A stretch of DNA of 34,065 nucleotides from JAIVHA01 sp965367295 (GCA_965367295.1 CBDUHN010000038.1:1-34065); one strand, 5' to 3'; shown: positions 25,377-33,693, counted from the first letter of the stretch. A program made the numbers and translations. Notes: a model not told the origin generated them from the sequence alone.

Positions 25377-26372
25377 CTAGCCCGCTTTATCCGAGCCTTC
25401 ATTCCCGCTCGTTGATGCCGCCAGCGAGGCTTGCGGACTGCCAAACCAGAAACCAAGATCCTTGGCGAGAAATTCTGCAACGGGCATGTAATGGGAGCCA
25501 TCGCAGGAGAAGGTGAGGCCCAGCATGCCGTTCATGATGTTGAGGGAGGCGGAACGAAGATAGATCGTTTCGTCCGCCAGGCGCAGGGCCTTGAATTGCT
25601 GCAGTGCCCCATGCACCTGTTCGGGAGTGACCTTGGCGCGTGCCGGATAGGGGCGCAGGGGGTAGGCCAGGCAGAAGTCGGGGTCGATGATCTCATTGAC
25701 GGAAATGATCTGATAGCTGAAGGGATCGTCAATCAGCCAGATTGAGCAGCGCCCGCTGGAGAAATGGATCTTGCAGTGAAACACCCCGTGTTCGCGAATC
25801 AGCGTATCGAACAGCTCCAGTACCTCGTCGATATGCTCTTCCAGCAGGCTGTGTGCGCGCTTTTGCATGAACACGGTGCTGCGCACCGCCGGATCGCCAC
25901 GGAACTGCTGCCAGTGAATGCTGGGAATGGTGAGCCGGGTGTCGTGCAGCAGGGCATTGACGGGGAAATCGGCCGCGATGAAACCCAGCAGCTGGTCATC
26001 GGCGCGTACGGCCTGCAGGGCGGTCACGCATTGCTCCTTGTTATACATGCTGCGGTAAACCGATGACAGCATGATGCCCTTGAAAGGCAGGTTATTCTTG
26101 AGGTAGGGACGCTCTGATAAATCCGTGCCGCGCCATTCCCGGCCGATGTGATCGCTACGCACCATGGAAGACAGCTCAATGCCGTTGACATCCCAGGCAT
26201 AGAGCAGTTCGCAATAGGGGATGCTGGCGATGGATTCGGACAATGCCCGGTCCAGCTGCTCGGCATCGGGCCAGCAGGCGGCGCAGCGTTTGGCCAGCTG
26301 TGCCAGTGGTTCGGTGATGGTATCGGCCAGGGCTGCCTTCTTGGCCAGGATCTGTTCCTGCAGACTACTCAT
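25377..26372 (-). CDS. Soluble PDC-sensor (Cache-like) domain protein
   Basis: A 331-residue protein whose first half (about 10-170) reads as a PDC/Cache-type sensor domain: an N-terminal long helix, then IPYCELLYAWDVNGIELSS, RGTDLSERPYLK and LLGFIAADFPV. Such domains usually lie outside the membrane and bind small ligands. Here there is no transmembrane helix, signal peptide or output domain (kinase, GGDEF, chemotaxis). The C-terminal half has no family that I recognise. The start has AAGGGA eight bases upstream. It lies between the DUF6524 and thioredoxin-HEAT genes, in the same orientation. Confidence 0.82.
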   Translation of the reverse strand: MSSLQEQILAKKAALADTITEPLAQLAKRCAACWPDAEQLDRALSESIASIPYCELLYAWDVNGIELSSMVRSDHIGREWRGTDLSERPYLKNNLPFKGIMLSSVYRSMYNKEQCVTALQAVRADDQLLGFIAADFPVNALLHDTRLTIPSIHWQQFRGDPAVRSTVFMQKRAHSLLEEHIDEVLELFDTLIREHGVFHCKIHFSSGRCSIWLIDDPFSYQIISVNEIIDPDFCLAYPLRPYPARAKVTPEQVHGALQQFKALRLADETIYLRSASLNIMNGMLGLTFSCDGSHYMPVAEFLAKDLGFWFGSPQASLAASTSGNEGSDKAG

Positions 26373-26412
26373 GAAATCCCTTCAATACTGGTTGCAACGG
26401 GTAACGAGAATA

Positions 26413-26829
26413 TCAGTCCTCATCGACATCATCCATGTCGGCCTGACCGGACAGGCGGCGACGGATATGGGACCAGGACATGCCAACGGCCAGCACGCCG
26501 GACAGTACCAGCAACACGATATAGCTCAGGGCGCGTACACTGTCAGCGGGCACCAGACCGTAATCCACGATCAGCCACAGCAGGGTTCCGAAAAAGGCGA
26601 ATGCCAGGGCGAGTCCGAGTGCGCCCAGCGAGCGCAGGGTGGCACGGATGAAGATGGTCCAGCCAATGGCCAGTACCACGCCGAGAAAGATCTTCAGTAC
26701 GGAATAATCGGGAAGCTGTTGTATCACCCAGTGATAATAGGAATAGCCTTCCGGATTGTAGGTACAGAACACGAGTACGAGGGCGGCGATAAAGCGGAGC
26801 AGAATGCCCTGCGCGCTGATTGATTTCAT
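26413..26829 (-). CDS. DUF6524 family integral membrane protein
   Basis: A protein of about 138 residues with four hydrophobic segments (starting FIAALVLVFCTYNPEGYSYY, then LKIFLGVVLAIGWTIFIRAT, ALGLALAFAFFGTLLWLIVDY and ALSYIVLLVLSGVLAVGMSW). The tail is strongly acidic (DMDDVDED). The TYNPEGYSYYHW segment matches my recollection of DUF6524, a family without known function. The start is placed at 26829 (MKSISAQG) rather than 26862, to give the usual short N-terminus. It is the first gene of a probable minus-strand unit with the PDC-sensor and thioredoxin-HEAT genes. Confidence 0.75.
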   Translation of the reverse strand: MKSISAQGILLRFIAALVLVFCTYNPEGYSYYHWVIQQLPDYSVLKIFLGVVLAIGWTIFIRATLRSLGALGLALAFAFFGTLLWLIVDYGLVPADSVRALSYIVLLVLSGVLAVGMSWSHIRRRLSGQADMDDVDED

Positions 26830-26959
26830 GAATACTTCCATTGCCGGATCAAGAACCGGCACTAGTGTAGTGCAAAAGCGGCATGGAGGGTAAGATGCCA
26901 GCCGTGAACGCGGTTACCCGATCCCTGGAGCCATTCTCCCGCAACGATTTGACGCTGAT

Positions 26960-28039
26960 ATGACAGACACGCTGTACCTGGATGCCCTGATTGTCGGTCA
27001 GGGACTGGCTGGCACCCTGCTGGCGGCGGAGCTGATCGGGCGCGGCCTGCGGGTGATGGTAATCGACGACGGCCACCGCAGTTCCTCTACCTACATGGCG
27101 GCAGGACTGCTGAATCCGGTCACCGGCATGCGTCTGACCCGCATACGTCAGGCGGATCGTTTCATCCCCCAGGCACTGCAGACCTACCGGGGCCTGGAGC
27201 AGACCTGGGGCACAGGGTTCTATCACGCCAAACCCCTGTTGCGGATCTTTCGCACCGAACGTCAACGCAGTGACTGGCTGGAGCGCCGGCGTGCAACGGA
27301 CTATCAGGCCTACCTGGATGCGCCGCTGGAACAGGCGGACATTCCCGTACCGATCGATGCCCCCTTTGGCGCGGGTCTGCAGCATCAGACCGGATACCTC
27401 GACACACCGGTGTTTCTGGCCGCGGGGCGGCAGTGGCTCATACACCAGTCGGCCCTGCGGGAAACCGGTTTTGACTGGTCCGGGGTGGAACTGCGGGAGG
27501 ACCATGCCCGCTGGCACGATCTTACGGCACGCTGCATCATTTCCTGCGAAGGCTATCGTGGCCAGCAGCATCCCTGGTTTGGCTGGTTGCCCTTCCGCCC
27601 CTGCAAGGGGCAGATCCTGACCCTGGAAACCCGTGACCGCCTTCCCGATGTCATCCTGAACCGGGGCACCTGGCTGGTACCGGTTGGTGGCGGGCGCGCC
27701 CGTATCGGGGCGACCTACGAACGCGATGCCGTCGAATCGGGTCCCACCGCAGCGGCCCGGCAACAACTGATGGTTGCGGCCCGGGAGCTGTTTGCGGGGC
27801 ATATCGATTGGCAGCTTGCCGGCGAGGCGGCCGGTGTACGGCCGGGTACGCCCGACAAGATGCCGCTGGTCGGACTGCATCCGGAGCATGCTGCGCTGGG
27901 GATGTTCAATGGTTTCGGCTCCAAGGGCGTGATGATGGCGCCGTTCTATGCCCGGCGGATGGCCGATGCCCTGCAGCATGCCACGCCGGTACCGGACGAG
28001 GTGAGCCTGATGCGCTGGTGGAATCCCCATGCGGGCTAG
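26960..28039 (+). CDS. FAD-dependent oxidoreductase, MnmC C-terminal-domain-like (DAO family)
   Basis: A 359-residue protein of the D-amino-acid-oxidase-like fold. The FAD-binding GxGxxG motif is in IVGQGLAGTLLAAELIGRG (residues 10-28), followed by AAGLLNPVTG. KGQIL and GATYERD mark the substrate domain, and GVRPGTPDKMPLVG plus NGFGSKGVMMAPFYA mark the C-terminal FAD contacts. These last motifs resemble the oxidoreductase half of MnmC, which removes the carboxymethyl group from cmnm5(s2)U34 in tRNA. The gene overlaps the methyltransferase gene by 11 bases, so the two are translationally coupled. That partnership favours the tRNA role, but a glycine-oxidase-like or other amine oxidase function is not excluded. 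Confidence 0.85.
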   Translation: MTDTLYLDALIVGQGLAGTLLAAELIGRGLRVMVIDDGHRSSSTYMAAGLLNPVTGMRLTRIRQADRFIPQALQTYRGLEQTWGTGFYHAKPLLRIFRTERQRSDWLERRRATDYQAYLDAPLEQADIPVPIDAPFGAGLQHQTGYLDTPVFLAAGRQWLIHQSALRETGFDWSGVELREDHARWHDLTARCIISCEGYRGQQHPWFGWLPFRPCKGQILTLETRDRLPDVILNRGTWLVPVGGGRARIGATYERDAVESGPTAAARQQLMVAARELFAGHIDWQLAGEAAGVRPGTPDKMPLVGLHPEHAALGMFNGFGSKGVMMAPFYARRMADALQHATPVPDEVSLMRWWNPHAG

Positions 28040-28604
28040 GTCCGCGCTGGTGATACAAGCGCACGACACCGTGTCCGCAGTATTGGGCGAGGGTGGCCTG
28101 GCCATCGATGCCACGGTCGGCAATGGCCATGACACACTGTTCCTGGCCCGGCAGGTCGGGGTATCGGGGCGGGTGTTCGGGTTCGATGTGCAGGCGCAGG
28201 CCCTGGAGGCGGCGCGACAACGTCTGCAGGAGGCCGGTGTTGCGGACCGTGTGACGTTGATCGGGTGCGGGCATGAACAGATGGCGCAGCAATTGCCGCC
28301 AGCGGCGTATGGCCGGGTACAGGCCATCATGTTCAACCTGGGGTATCTGCCGGGCAGCGACAGGGCCTGCGTCACCGCGCCGGTGACCACGTTGCCGGCA
28401 CTGCAACAAAGTCTGGCTTGGCTGGCGCCGGGAGGTGTGCTGACAGTGCTGGCCTACACCGCACATGCCGGGGGGCGGGAGGAGGCCAATGCGGTACGTG
28501 AGTGGGGGCAGGCCCTGGACCCGGCGCAATTCAGTTTTGCGTCACCGCACAATGAGCATGCGCAGGGAATCAGCCCGGAACTGGTCCTGATTCATAAACA
28601 TTGA
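28029..28604 (+). CDS. YtqB/MnmM-family class I SAM-dependent methyltransferase
   Basis: A 191-residue methyltransferase. The SAM-binding loop is DATVGNGHDTLFLA (about 26-39), with an acidic ribose contact in VFGFDVQ. The signatures NLGYLPGSD and AYTAHAGGREEANAV are hallmarks of the PF06962 family, long annotated as an rRNA methylase. The Bacillus member YtqB is now known as MnmM, which methylates nm5(s2)U34 to mnm5(s2)U34 in tRNA. Here the gene starts inside the end of the MnmC1-like oxidoreductase gene (11-base overlap). Together they could cover both steps done by bifunctional MnmC. Family assignment is firm; the tRNA function here is inferred. Confidence 0.88.
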   Translation: MRARSALVIQAHDTVSAVLGEGGLAIDATVGNGHDTLFLARQVGVSGRVFGFDVQAQALEAARQRLQEAGVADRVTLIGCGHEQMAQQLPPAAYGRVQAIMFNLGYLPGSDRACVTAPVTTLPALQQSLAWLAPGGVLTVLAYTAHAGGREEANAVREWGQALDPAQFSFASPHNEHAQGISPELVLIHKH

Positions 28605-28652
28605 CCTCTCCCCGGTTGGGACATGCCGAACCAGGGAGGGTGTCAACAGGTC

Positions 28653-29156
28653 TTAGAACAGCAGTTCCTCGATAGCGGACAGCCCTTCACGGGCACAGGC
28701 ATCATCCATGTCACCACCGGGTGCGCCTGATACGCCGATACCACCCACCAGGCTACCGGCGGCTTCAATGCCCACACCGCCACCGACCATCATGGCATCG
28801 GCGATGAAACGCACCCCGGACTGGATCTTGCCGGCCTGGGTTTCTTCCATCATGGTCTGGGTATCGGTACGGAAGCTCACGGCGGTCCAGGCCTTGCGAC
28901 GGGCGGTTTCGGGGGTATGGGCTCCGGCATAGCGGTCACGGATCATGACCTGTGGCACACCCATGCGGTCGACTACGGAAACCGCCACCTGATAGCCCTT
29001 GCTGCGGCAGGCCTTCAGCGTCGCCTGCGCCAGTTTCATCGCCAGGTCGGGAGACAGGGTCTGAAACGTGATCAGTGCCGGCTCTTCTGCATGTGCGGAG
29101 CCCTGGATTCCAGCGCAAGCCAGTAACAGGGCGGCCAGGGTGGTTTTGATCTTCAT
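28653..29156 (-). CDS. Secreted GlcG/HbpS-family (DUF336) protein
   Basis: A 168-residue protein with a clear Sec signal peptide (MKIKTTLAALLLACAGIQG, predicted cut after SAHA), so it is periplasmic. The mature part matches the GlcG/HbpS fold: VSVVDRMGVPQVMIRDRYAG, a central TARRKAWTA helix, and the Gly-rich GGGVGIEAAGSLVGGIGVSG near the C-terminus. Some members bind haem (HbpS), others are of unknown function next to glycolate or other oxidation genes. The ATG at 29156 is chosen because the longer in-frame extension upstream is repeat-like DNA and would bury the signal peptide. It is convergent with the methyltransferase gene. Confidence 0.9.
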   Translation of the reverse strand: MKIKTTLAALLLACAGIQGSAHAEEPALITFQTLSPDLAMKLAQATLKACRSKGYQVAVSVVDRMGVPQVMIRDRYAGAHTPETARRKAWTAVSFRTDTQTMMEETQAGKIQSGVRFIADAMMVGGGVGIEAAGSLVGGIGVSGAPGGDMDDACAREGLSAIEELLF

Positions 29157-29398
29157 GATGCATTCCTTCTTTCTGTTGTGATGGGGTTGGAGTGGTAACG
29201 CCACGGTCCGGATTGCGGGAACAGGCCCTGGAGAGTCACGGAATGATTCCCGACCGGTACTTCCGGGGTGTCCGGTCGCAGTAACCAATACCCTTGGGAT
29301 GCAGGCCGGATCAAGTCTGGTATGACGAATTATGGAGATGCTTTCTGGACTGTATTGGCCCCACATTTATTCCACTGTCTGTTTCGCAAGGGTAGCCG
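29157..29398. other. Spacer with degraded dispersed-repeat-like sequence
   Basis: This 242-base gap has no gene. On the minus strand, near 29283-29330, it reads like the common dispersed element whose chance translation gives RHTRLDPA. This is recognised from memory of similar intergenic repeats in proteobacteria, and this copy is degenerate. The gap probably also holds the promoter of the GlcG/HbpS gene; no clear boxes were found. Confidence 0.35.
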
Positions 29399-30100
29399 TC
29401 AGCGGCCGAAAAGCCAGTCGGGCAAGGGTCGCAAGTCGGTAAATACCGCATTCGGGGACGGCAGTGTGGCGGGCCATTCACGCTGTTCACGGTTGATCCA
29501 CAGGGTCTGCATGCCGAGCCGCTGTGCGGCATGGATATCCCGTTGTGGATCATCGCCGACATGCAGGCATTGTTCCGGTGTCACACGGGCATCGGCCATG
29601 GCCCGCAGGAACAGGGCGGGATCAGGCTTTGCGGCGCCAACTCCCGCAGCGGTGTAGGAAGCATGAAAACAATCCCTGAGCGGTGTGCAGGCCACCTCCG
29701 CGTTGCCGTTGGTGATCGATACCAGGTGGAAACGCGCCTGTAACGCCCGCAGTACCGGTTGCACCTCGGTATAGGGCAGCACCGTATTGCGTGCCGACAG
29801 GAACACCGTCATGGCTTCCTCGGCCAGTGAGTCCGGGTAGCCATGTTCCGCCAGCAGCATACGCAGGGAATGGATGCGCAGTGCTGTCATGTCGTGGGCC
29901 AGCATCGGGCGTTGCTGCGCAAGCTGCTGTCGATGCTGGCGCAGTGTCAGGATATTGTGGTTTTCCGTGATGCGCCGGGCCGTCTGCTGCAGCCAGTCGA
30001 ACAGGCATTGCTCCGCATGCTGGATCACGGGTGCGCAGGGCCAGAGGGTATCGTCCAGATCGAAACTGATGAGTCGAATCGGGGTGGCGGGATCGGGCAT
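29399..30100 (-). CDS. HAD-superfamily hydrolase (YigB-like)
   Basis: A protein of about 233 residues, with HAD motif I DLDDTLWP near residue 14 (nucleophile and acid/base Asp), motif II SITNGN, motif III Lys in GAAKPDP and motif IV HVGDDPQRDI. The size and a helical C1 cap match HAD-IA phosphatases such as YigB, which dephosphorylates FMN and small sugar phosphates in E. coli. The exact substrate is not predictable. The start at 30100 (MPDPATP) is preferred to 30118. It diverges from the VWA gene, whose start lies about 50 bases away, so the two promoters must overlap. Confidence 0.9.
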   Translation of the reverse strand: MPDPATPIRLISFDLDDTLWPCAPVIQHAEQCLFDWLQQTARRITENHNILTLRQHRQQLAQQRPMLAHDMTALRIHSLRMLLAEHGYPDSLAEEAMTVFLSARNTVLPYTEVQPVLRALQARFHLVSITNGNAEVACTPLRDCFHASYTAAGVGAAKPDPALFLRAMADARVTPEQCLHVGDDPQRDIHAAQRLGMQTLWINREQREWPATLPSPNAVFTDLRPLPDWLFGR

Positions 30101-30153
30101 AATGGCGACAGCACACAAGCGAACTTTGATGCGGTAACGGTATCACATTGACG

Positions 30154-30867
30154 ATGAGCAAAGACGACAAGACATTCCTACGGCAAACATCCGGGAAGGA
30201 AATTGATGCATTTCTGGGCAAGGTGGCGGCCATGCCTACGGTGCGGGCGGCAGCCGGGCGCGGCCGGCTGGTCTTTGCCATGGATGCCACCGCCAGTCGT
30301 GAAGCCGCCTGGGATCGTGCAGCACATATCCAGGCGCAGATGTTCGAGGCCACCGAGGACCTGGGTGGACTGGATGTGCAGCTGTGTTATTACCGTGGTC
30401 ATCATGAATTCGAGATCAGCCCCTGGTGCAGCCATGGGTCGGATCTGCTGCAACGTATGACCGCCGTATCCTGTCGGGCCGGCCAGACGCAGATCGAGAA
30501 AGTGCTGCGGCATGCCCGTGATGAAACCCGTCATCAGCGGGTCAATGCCCTGGTGTTTGTTGGGGATAGCATGGAGGAGTCGGTCGACCGACTCGGTGCA
30601 TTGGCCGGAGAACTGGGTGTGCTCGGGGTGCCGTTGTTCCTGTTTCATGAGGGGCGTAATGCGGTGGCGGCGCGTGCCTTTGCACACCTGGCCCGACTCA
30701 GCGGTGGTGCTGTGTGTCCCTTCGATGCGGCCAGTGCACAGCAATTGCGGGATTTGCTCGGAGCGGTGGCGGTCTATGCCGCCGGCGGCGGTGAGGCACT
30801 GAAGCAGCTGGGTGAGCGCAAGGGTGGTGTCGTGTTGCAGTTGTCACGGCAGTTGAAGGGCATCTGA
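30154..30867 (+). CDS. VWA-domain protein
   Basis: A protein of about 237 residues with a von Willebrand factor A-like fold. The metal-ion-dependent adhesion site is visible as DATAS (Asp-x-Thr-x-Ser) in LVFAMDATASREAAWD, and a second acidic site in ALVFVGDSMEE. No signal peptide or membrane helix is seen. The ATG at 30154 is preferred to an upstream TTG at 30148. The stop is three bases before the GTG of the membrane J-domain gene, so the two proteins are probably made together; a chaperone complex is a fair guess. Confidence 0.88.
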   Translation: MSKDDKTFLRQTSGKEIDAFLGKVAAMPTVRAAAGRGRLVFAMDATASREAAWDRAAHIQAQMFEATEDLGGLDVQLCYYRGHHEFEISPWCSHGSDLLQRMTAVSCRAGQTQIEKVLRHARDETRHQRVNALVFVGDSMEESVDRLGALAGELGVLGVPLFLFHEGRNAVAARAFAHLARLSGGAVCPFDAASAQQLRDLLGAVAVYAAGGGEALKQLGERKGGVVLQLSRQLKGI

Positions 30868-30870
30868 TCC

Positions 30871-31638
30871 GTGTACTCGCGCATTCTCGTCGGATTGCTG
30901 GCCATCGTGGCAGTGGTGTTGCTATTGCGCTGGTTTGTGCGCACACCACCGGCCACGATCAAGCGATACCTGCTGAGCGCCGCCATTGCACTGCTGATCG
31001 GCAGCCTGATCCTGCTGGCCGCCACCGGCCGCTTGCACTGGCTGGTGGCGCTCGGGGCGGCGGTGTTGCCCTTGCTGCGACGTCTGGTGCCGCTGCTACG
31101 CTATATCCCGCTGCTGCGCGGCCTGGCCACGCATTTCAAATCCACCCGCGGACCGCGTGCCACGGCAGGCCGGCAGTCGCAGGTCAACAGCCGTTTCCTG
31201 CGCATGACCCTGGACCACGATACCGGCACTCTCGATGGTGAGGTGCTGTCCGGCACCCATGCCGGTACCCGGCTGGGTGAGCTTTCGCTGGCACAGCTGC
31301 AGGCCCTGCTGAAACAGTATCGGCACGACGACACGGATTCCGCGCGCCTGCTGGAGTCCTATCTGGAACGGGTGCATGGCACGCAGTGGCGGACCGGCTT
31401 CACGCAGGAGGAGTCGCAGGGATCATCAGAGTCGGCCTTTGGTGGTGCCATGACCCGAGAGGAGGCCTGTCGTATCCTCGGGCTGGATGCGGACGCGGAC
31501 CGGGAGGCCATCATTGCGGCACATCGGCGGCTGATGCAGAAGCTGCATCCCGATCGCGGTGGTTCCGATTACCTGGCCGCCAAGATCAACCAGGCCAAGG
31601 ATTGCCTGCTCGGTAAGGAACAGGGCGGCACTGCATGA
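30871..31638 (+). CDS. Membrane-anchored J-domain protein
   Basis: A 255-residue protein starting at GTG. It has N-terminal hydrophobic segments (about 5-22, 33-50 and 53-68) and a middle region with a conserved beta element (NSRFLRMTLDHDTGTLDGEV). At the C-terminus is a J domain (about 194-250) with EEACRILGL and the HPD motif (QKLHPDRGG) needed to stimulate Hsp70 ATPase. The layout, membrane anchor then C-terminal J domain, resembles mitochondrial Pam18/Tim14 more than DnaJ. It would recruit DnaK to the membrane. No dnaK is in the window. Coupled to the VWA gene by a three-base gap. Confidence 0.9.
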   Translation: MYSRILVGLLAIVAVVLLLRWFVRTPPATIKRYLLSAAIALLIGSLILLAATGRLHWLVALGAAVLPLLRRLVPLLRYIPLLRGLATHFKSTRGPRATAGRQSQVNSRFLRMTLDHDTGTLDGEVLSGTHAGTRLGELSLAQLQALLKQYRHDDTDSARLLESYLERVHGTQWRTGFTQEESQGSSESAFGGAMTREEACRILGLDADADREAIIAAHRRLMQKLHPDRGGSDYLAAKINQAKDCLLGKEQGGTA

Positions 31639-31692
31639 CGAATCAAGCAACAGCTCCGGCACTGCCTGGCCAGTAACAGGAGATCGTATTTC

Positions 31693-32238
31693 GTGGAACC
31701 GGTAACCCTCTATACCCTGGGGCACAGCAACCGCAGCCTCGATGATTTCATTGCGCTGTTGTGGGGCGCGGGCATCCAGGTGCTGGTGGATGTGCGGGCC
31801 CAGCCCCATTCCAGCCGCTACCCGCAGTTTTCCACCGATCCATTGCGTGCGGCAATGGAGCAGGAAGGCATCCAGTATCACTGGGCGGGTCGGCAGCTGG
31901 GTGGCCATCGGCCGCTGCAGGCCGGTTCCCGGCACATCGCCCTGGGCGAGGAAGTGCGCGGGTATGCCGATTACATGGAAAGCGCTGCGTTTCACACAGC
32001 CGCGATGCAGCTGATCAAAATGGCGGGCAAGTCGCCGACGGCCATTCTCTGCGCCGAACGCAGGCCCGAGGATTGTCATCGCAGGCTGATTGCCGATTAT
32101 CTGCTGTTGCAGGGTGCGCGGGTGGTCCACCTGATTCAACCCGGTGAGCAGCACGAGCATGTGCTGAGCCCTGAGGTCCGGCGGGAATCGGCCGAGCTGG
32201 TATACGACCGCAATGTGAGCGGGCAGCTGGACCTGTAA
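31693..32238 (+). CDS. DUF488 family protein
   Basis: A 181-residue soluble protein starting at GTG, with AGGAGA about ten bases upstream. DUF488 signatures are clear: LYTLGHSNRSLDDF at the start, DVRAQPHSSRYPQF, and ILCAERRPEDCHRRLIADYL, with the conserved Cys and Cys-His pair. The family has no settled function, although DNA-repair and nucleic-acid roles have been suggested. It lies 54 bases after the J-domain gene on the same strand and may be in the same operon. Confidence 0.92.
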   Translation: MEPVTLYTLGHSNRSLDDFIALLWGAGIQVLVDVRAQPHSSRYPQFSTDPLRAAMEQEGIQYHWAGRQLGGHRPLQAGSRHIALGEEVRGYADYMESAAFHTAAMQLIKMAGKSPTAILCAERRPEDCHRRLIADYLLLQGARVVHLIQPGEQHEHVLSPEVRRESAELVYDRNVSGQLDL

Positions 32239-32499
32239 TGCCCCTGTATTGCGCGGCAATCACTAGCCAATGGATTCTGCACCATGGGTTTGCCGCGCTC
32301 ACGGCCGTGGCGAACCGCGGTGGCGGTTCTGAAAGGCTCAAATGACGTGGATGTTTCATTGACCAGAGCTTGCCTGGGAGCACGTTGTGATAGATGCGAT
32401 TTTGGTCACAGTCGCGATTGCCCCTGTATTCGCAGGGTGGTTTTACGTCCCGGTTCGTCTCTACAATAGCCGGCCTATTACTGGGAATGGAGTCAGATC
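32239..32499 (+). promoter_or_regulatory. Intergenic region with a possible msrA promoter
   Basis: A TACAAT box at 32462-32467 (five of six consensus bases) lies 38 bases before the msrA ATG, and a weak GGTTTT stands 17 bases before it. GGAG at 32488-32491 is the probable ribosome-binding site. A 12-base direct repeat, TGCCCCTGTATT, occurs at 32239-32250 and 32419-32430, 180 bases apart; its meaning is unclear. No gene was recognised in the gap. Confidence 0.35.
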
Positions 32500-33141
32500 A
32501 TGTTCGGGTTTGGAAAGCCACTGGAAATGATTGGTCCGGAGCAGGCCTTGCCCGGTCGCAGTGAATCCATGCCCGTACCGGAGCGGCACTTCGTCAATGG
32601 CCATCCTGTCGCGCCGCCATTCCCCGATGAAATGGAGCTGGCGCTGTTCGGGCTGGGTTGTTTCTGGGGAGCGGAAAAAGGTTTCTGGCTGCTCGACGGG
32701 GTATACAGCACCGCGGTCGGCTATGCCGCCGGCTATACGCCCAATCCGACCTATCGCGAAGTCTGCACCGGCATGACCGGCCACAACGAGGTGGTGCGGG
32801 TGGTGTTCGATCCGCAGCGCATTGCCTATGACACCCTGCTGCAGCATTTCTGGGAAATGCATGATCCCACCCAGGGCATGCGCCAGGGCAATGATGTCGG
32901 CACCCAGTACCGTTCCGGGATCTATGTCTACACCGATGCACAGAATGATGCGGCTGAAGCGTCCCGCGAACATTATCAGCAGGCGCTGGAGGCGGCAGGG
33001 AAGGGAATGATCACCACGGAGATCCTCGCCGCCCCCGAGTTTTATTATGCCGAGGACTATCATCAACAGTACCTGGCCAGGAACCCTGACGGCTACTGTG
33101 GCCATGGTGGCTGTGGTGTGCGCTACCCGGCGGATGCCTGA
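32500..33141 (+). CDS. msrA: Peptide-methionine (S)-S-oxide reductase MsrA
   Basis: A 213-residue cytoplasmic enzyme that reduces methionine-S-sulfoxide, free or in proteins, using thioredoxin. The catalytic motif GCFWG is visible with Cys54. The family segments GYAAGYTPNPTYREVCTG, TGHNEVVRVVFDP, EMHDPTQGMRQGNDVGTQYR and FYYAEDYHQQYL all follow. The C-terminus has Cys200 and Cys205 (YCGHGGCGV) as probable resolving cysteines. Length and N-terminal extension match the long E. coli-type MsrA. It is followed after six bases by the DUF924 gene. Confidence 0.97.
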   Translation: MFGFGKPLEMIGPEQALPGRSESMPVPERHFVNGHPVAPPFPDEMELALFGLGCFWGAEKGFWLLDGVYSTAVGYAAGYTPNPTYREVCTGMTGHNEVVRVVFDPQRIAYDTLLQHFWEMHDPTQGMRQGNDVGTQYRSGIYVYTDAQNDAAEASREHYQQALEAAGKGMITTEILAAPEFYYAEDYHQQYLARNPDGYCGHGGCGVRYPADA

Positions 33142-33147
33142 AAAATC

Positions 33148-33693
33148 ATGACCCGACCCGAGGAAATCCTTGCATTCTGGTTCACTGAGCCCGTGAAATC
33201 CCACTGGTTCAACTCCAGTCCGGAACTGGATGAACAGATCCGGGAGCACTTTGTGGCCACCTGGCAGGCGGCGCAGGAGGGCGCGCTGGCGGACTGGGAG
33301 CAGACCGCGGAAGGGGCCTGTGCCCTGGTGATTGTGCTGGACCAGTTTCCGCTCAATATGTATCGCGGCGAGGCACGGTCCTTTTCCACTGAAGCCGCGT
33401 CACGGCAGGTGGCCGCGCGCGCCATTGCGCGTGGCTTTGACCAGCAGCTGAATGATGAGCAGAAGGTCTTTCTCTATATGCCCTATATGCATAGCGAGGA
33501 TCCGGCCGACCAGGAGCGCGCCGTTGCGTTCTATGAGGCGGCGGGTTTGCGGGAGAATGCGAAATACGCGCTGCACCACCGGGATATCGTGCAGCGCTTC
33601 GGGCGTTTCCCGCATCGCAATCATTCCCTGGGGCGGAAGAATACCGAGGCGGAAGAGGCCTACCTGCATTCCGACGAGGCCTTTCTCGGCTGA
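33148..33693 (+). CDS. DUF924 family protein
   Basis: A 181-residue all-helical protein with the DUF924 signatures ILAFWFTEPVKSHWFNSSPELDEQI, LVIVLDQFPLNMYRG and the C-terminal FPHRNHSLGRKNTEAEEAYL. The fold is TPR-like, and no enzymatic function is established. It begins six bases after the msrA stop, so both are probably in one transcript. It is convergent with the MIP18-like gene; no terminator hairpin was found in the 45-base gap. Confidence 0.93.
   Translation: MTRPEEILAFWFTEPVKSHWFNSSPELDEQIREHFVATWQAAQEGALADWEQTAEGACALVIVLDQFPLNMYRGEARSFSTEAASRQVAARAIARGFDQQLNDEQKVFLYMPYMHSEDPADQERAVAFYEAAGLRENAKYALHHRDIVQRFGRFPHRNHSLGRKNTEAEEAYLHSDEAFLG

Noticed and set aside
28607..28648. Imperfect hairpin between the methyltransferase and GlcG/HbpS genes as a terminator
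   Set aside because: Stem pairing needs gaps and there is no T run on either strand.
29157..29366. N-terminal extension of the GlcG/HbpS gene up to 29366
   Set aside because: The extension reads like a translated dispersed repeat and would place the signal peptide in the interior; the ATG at 29156 is better.
32388..32499. Short plus-strand frame with a hydrophobic segment ending in VRLYNS, slightly reminiscent of the LemA N-terminus
   Set aside because: Only about 25 hydrophobic residues, and no following LemA core; the frame runs on into the msrA gene out of phase.
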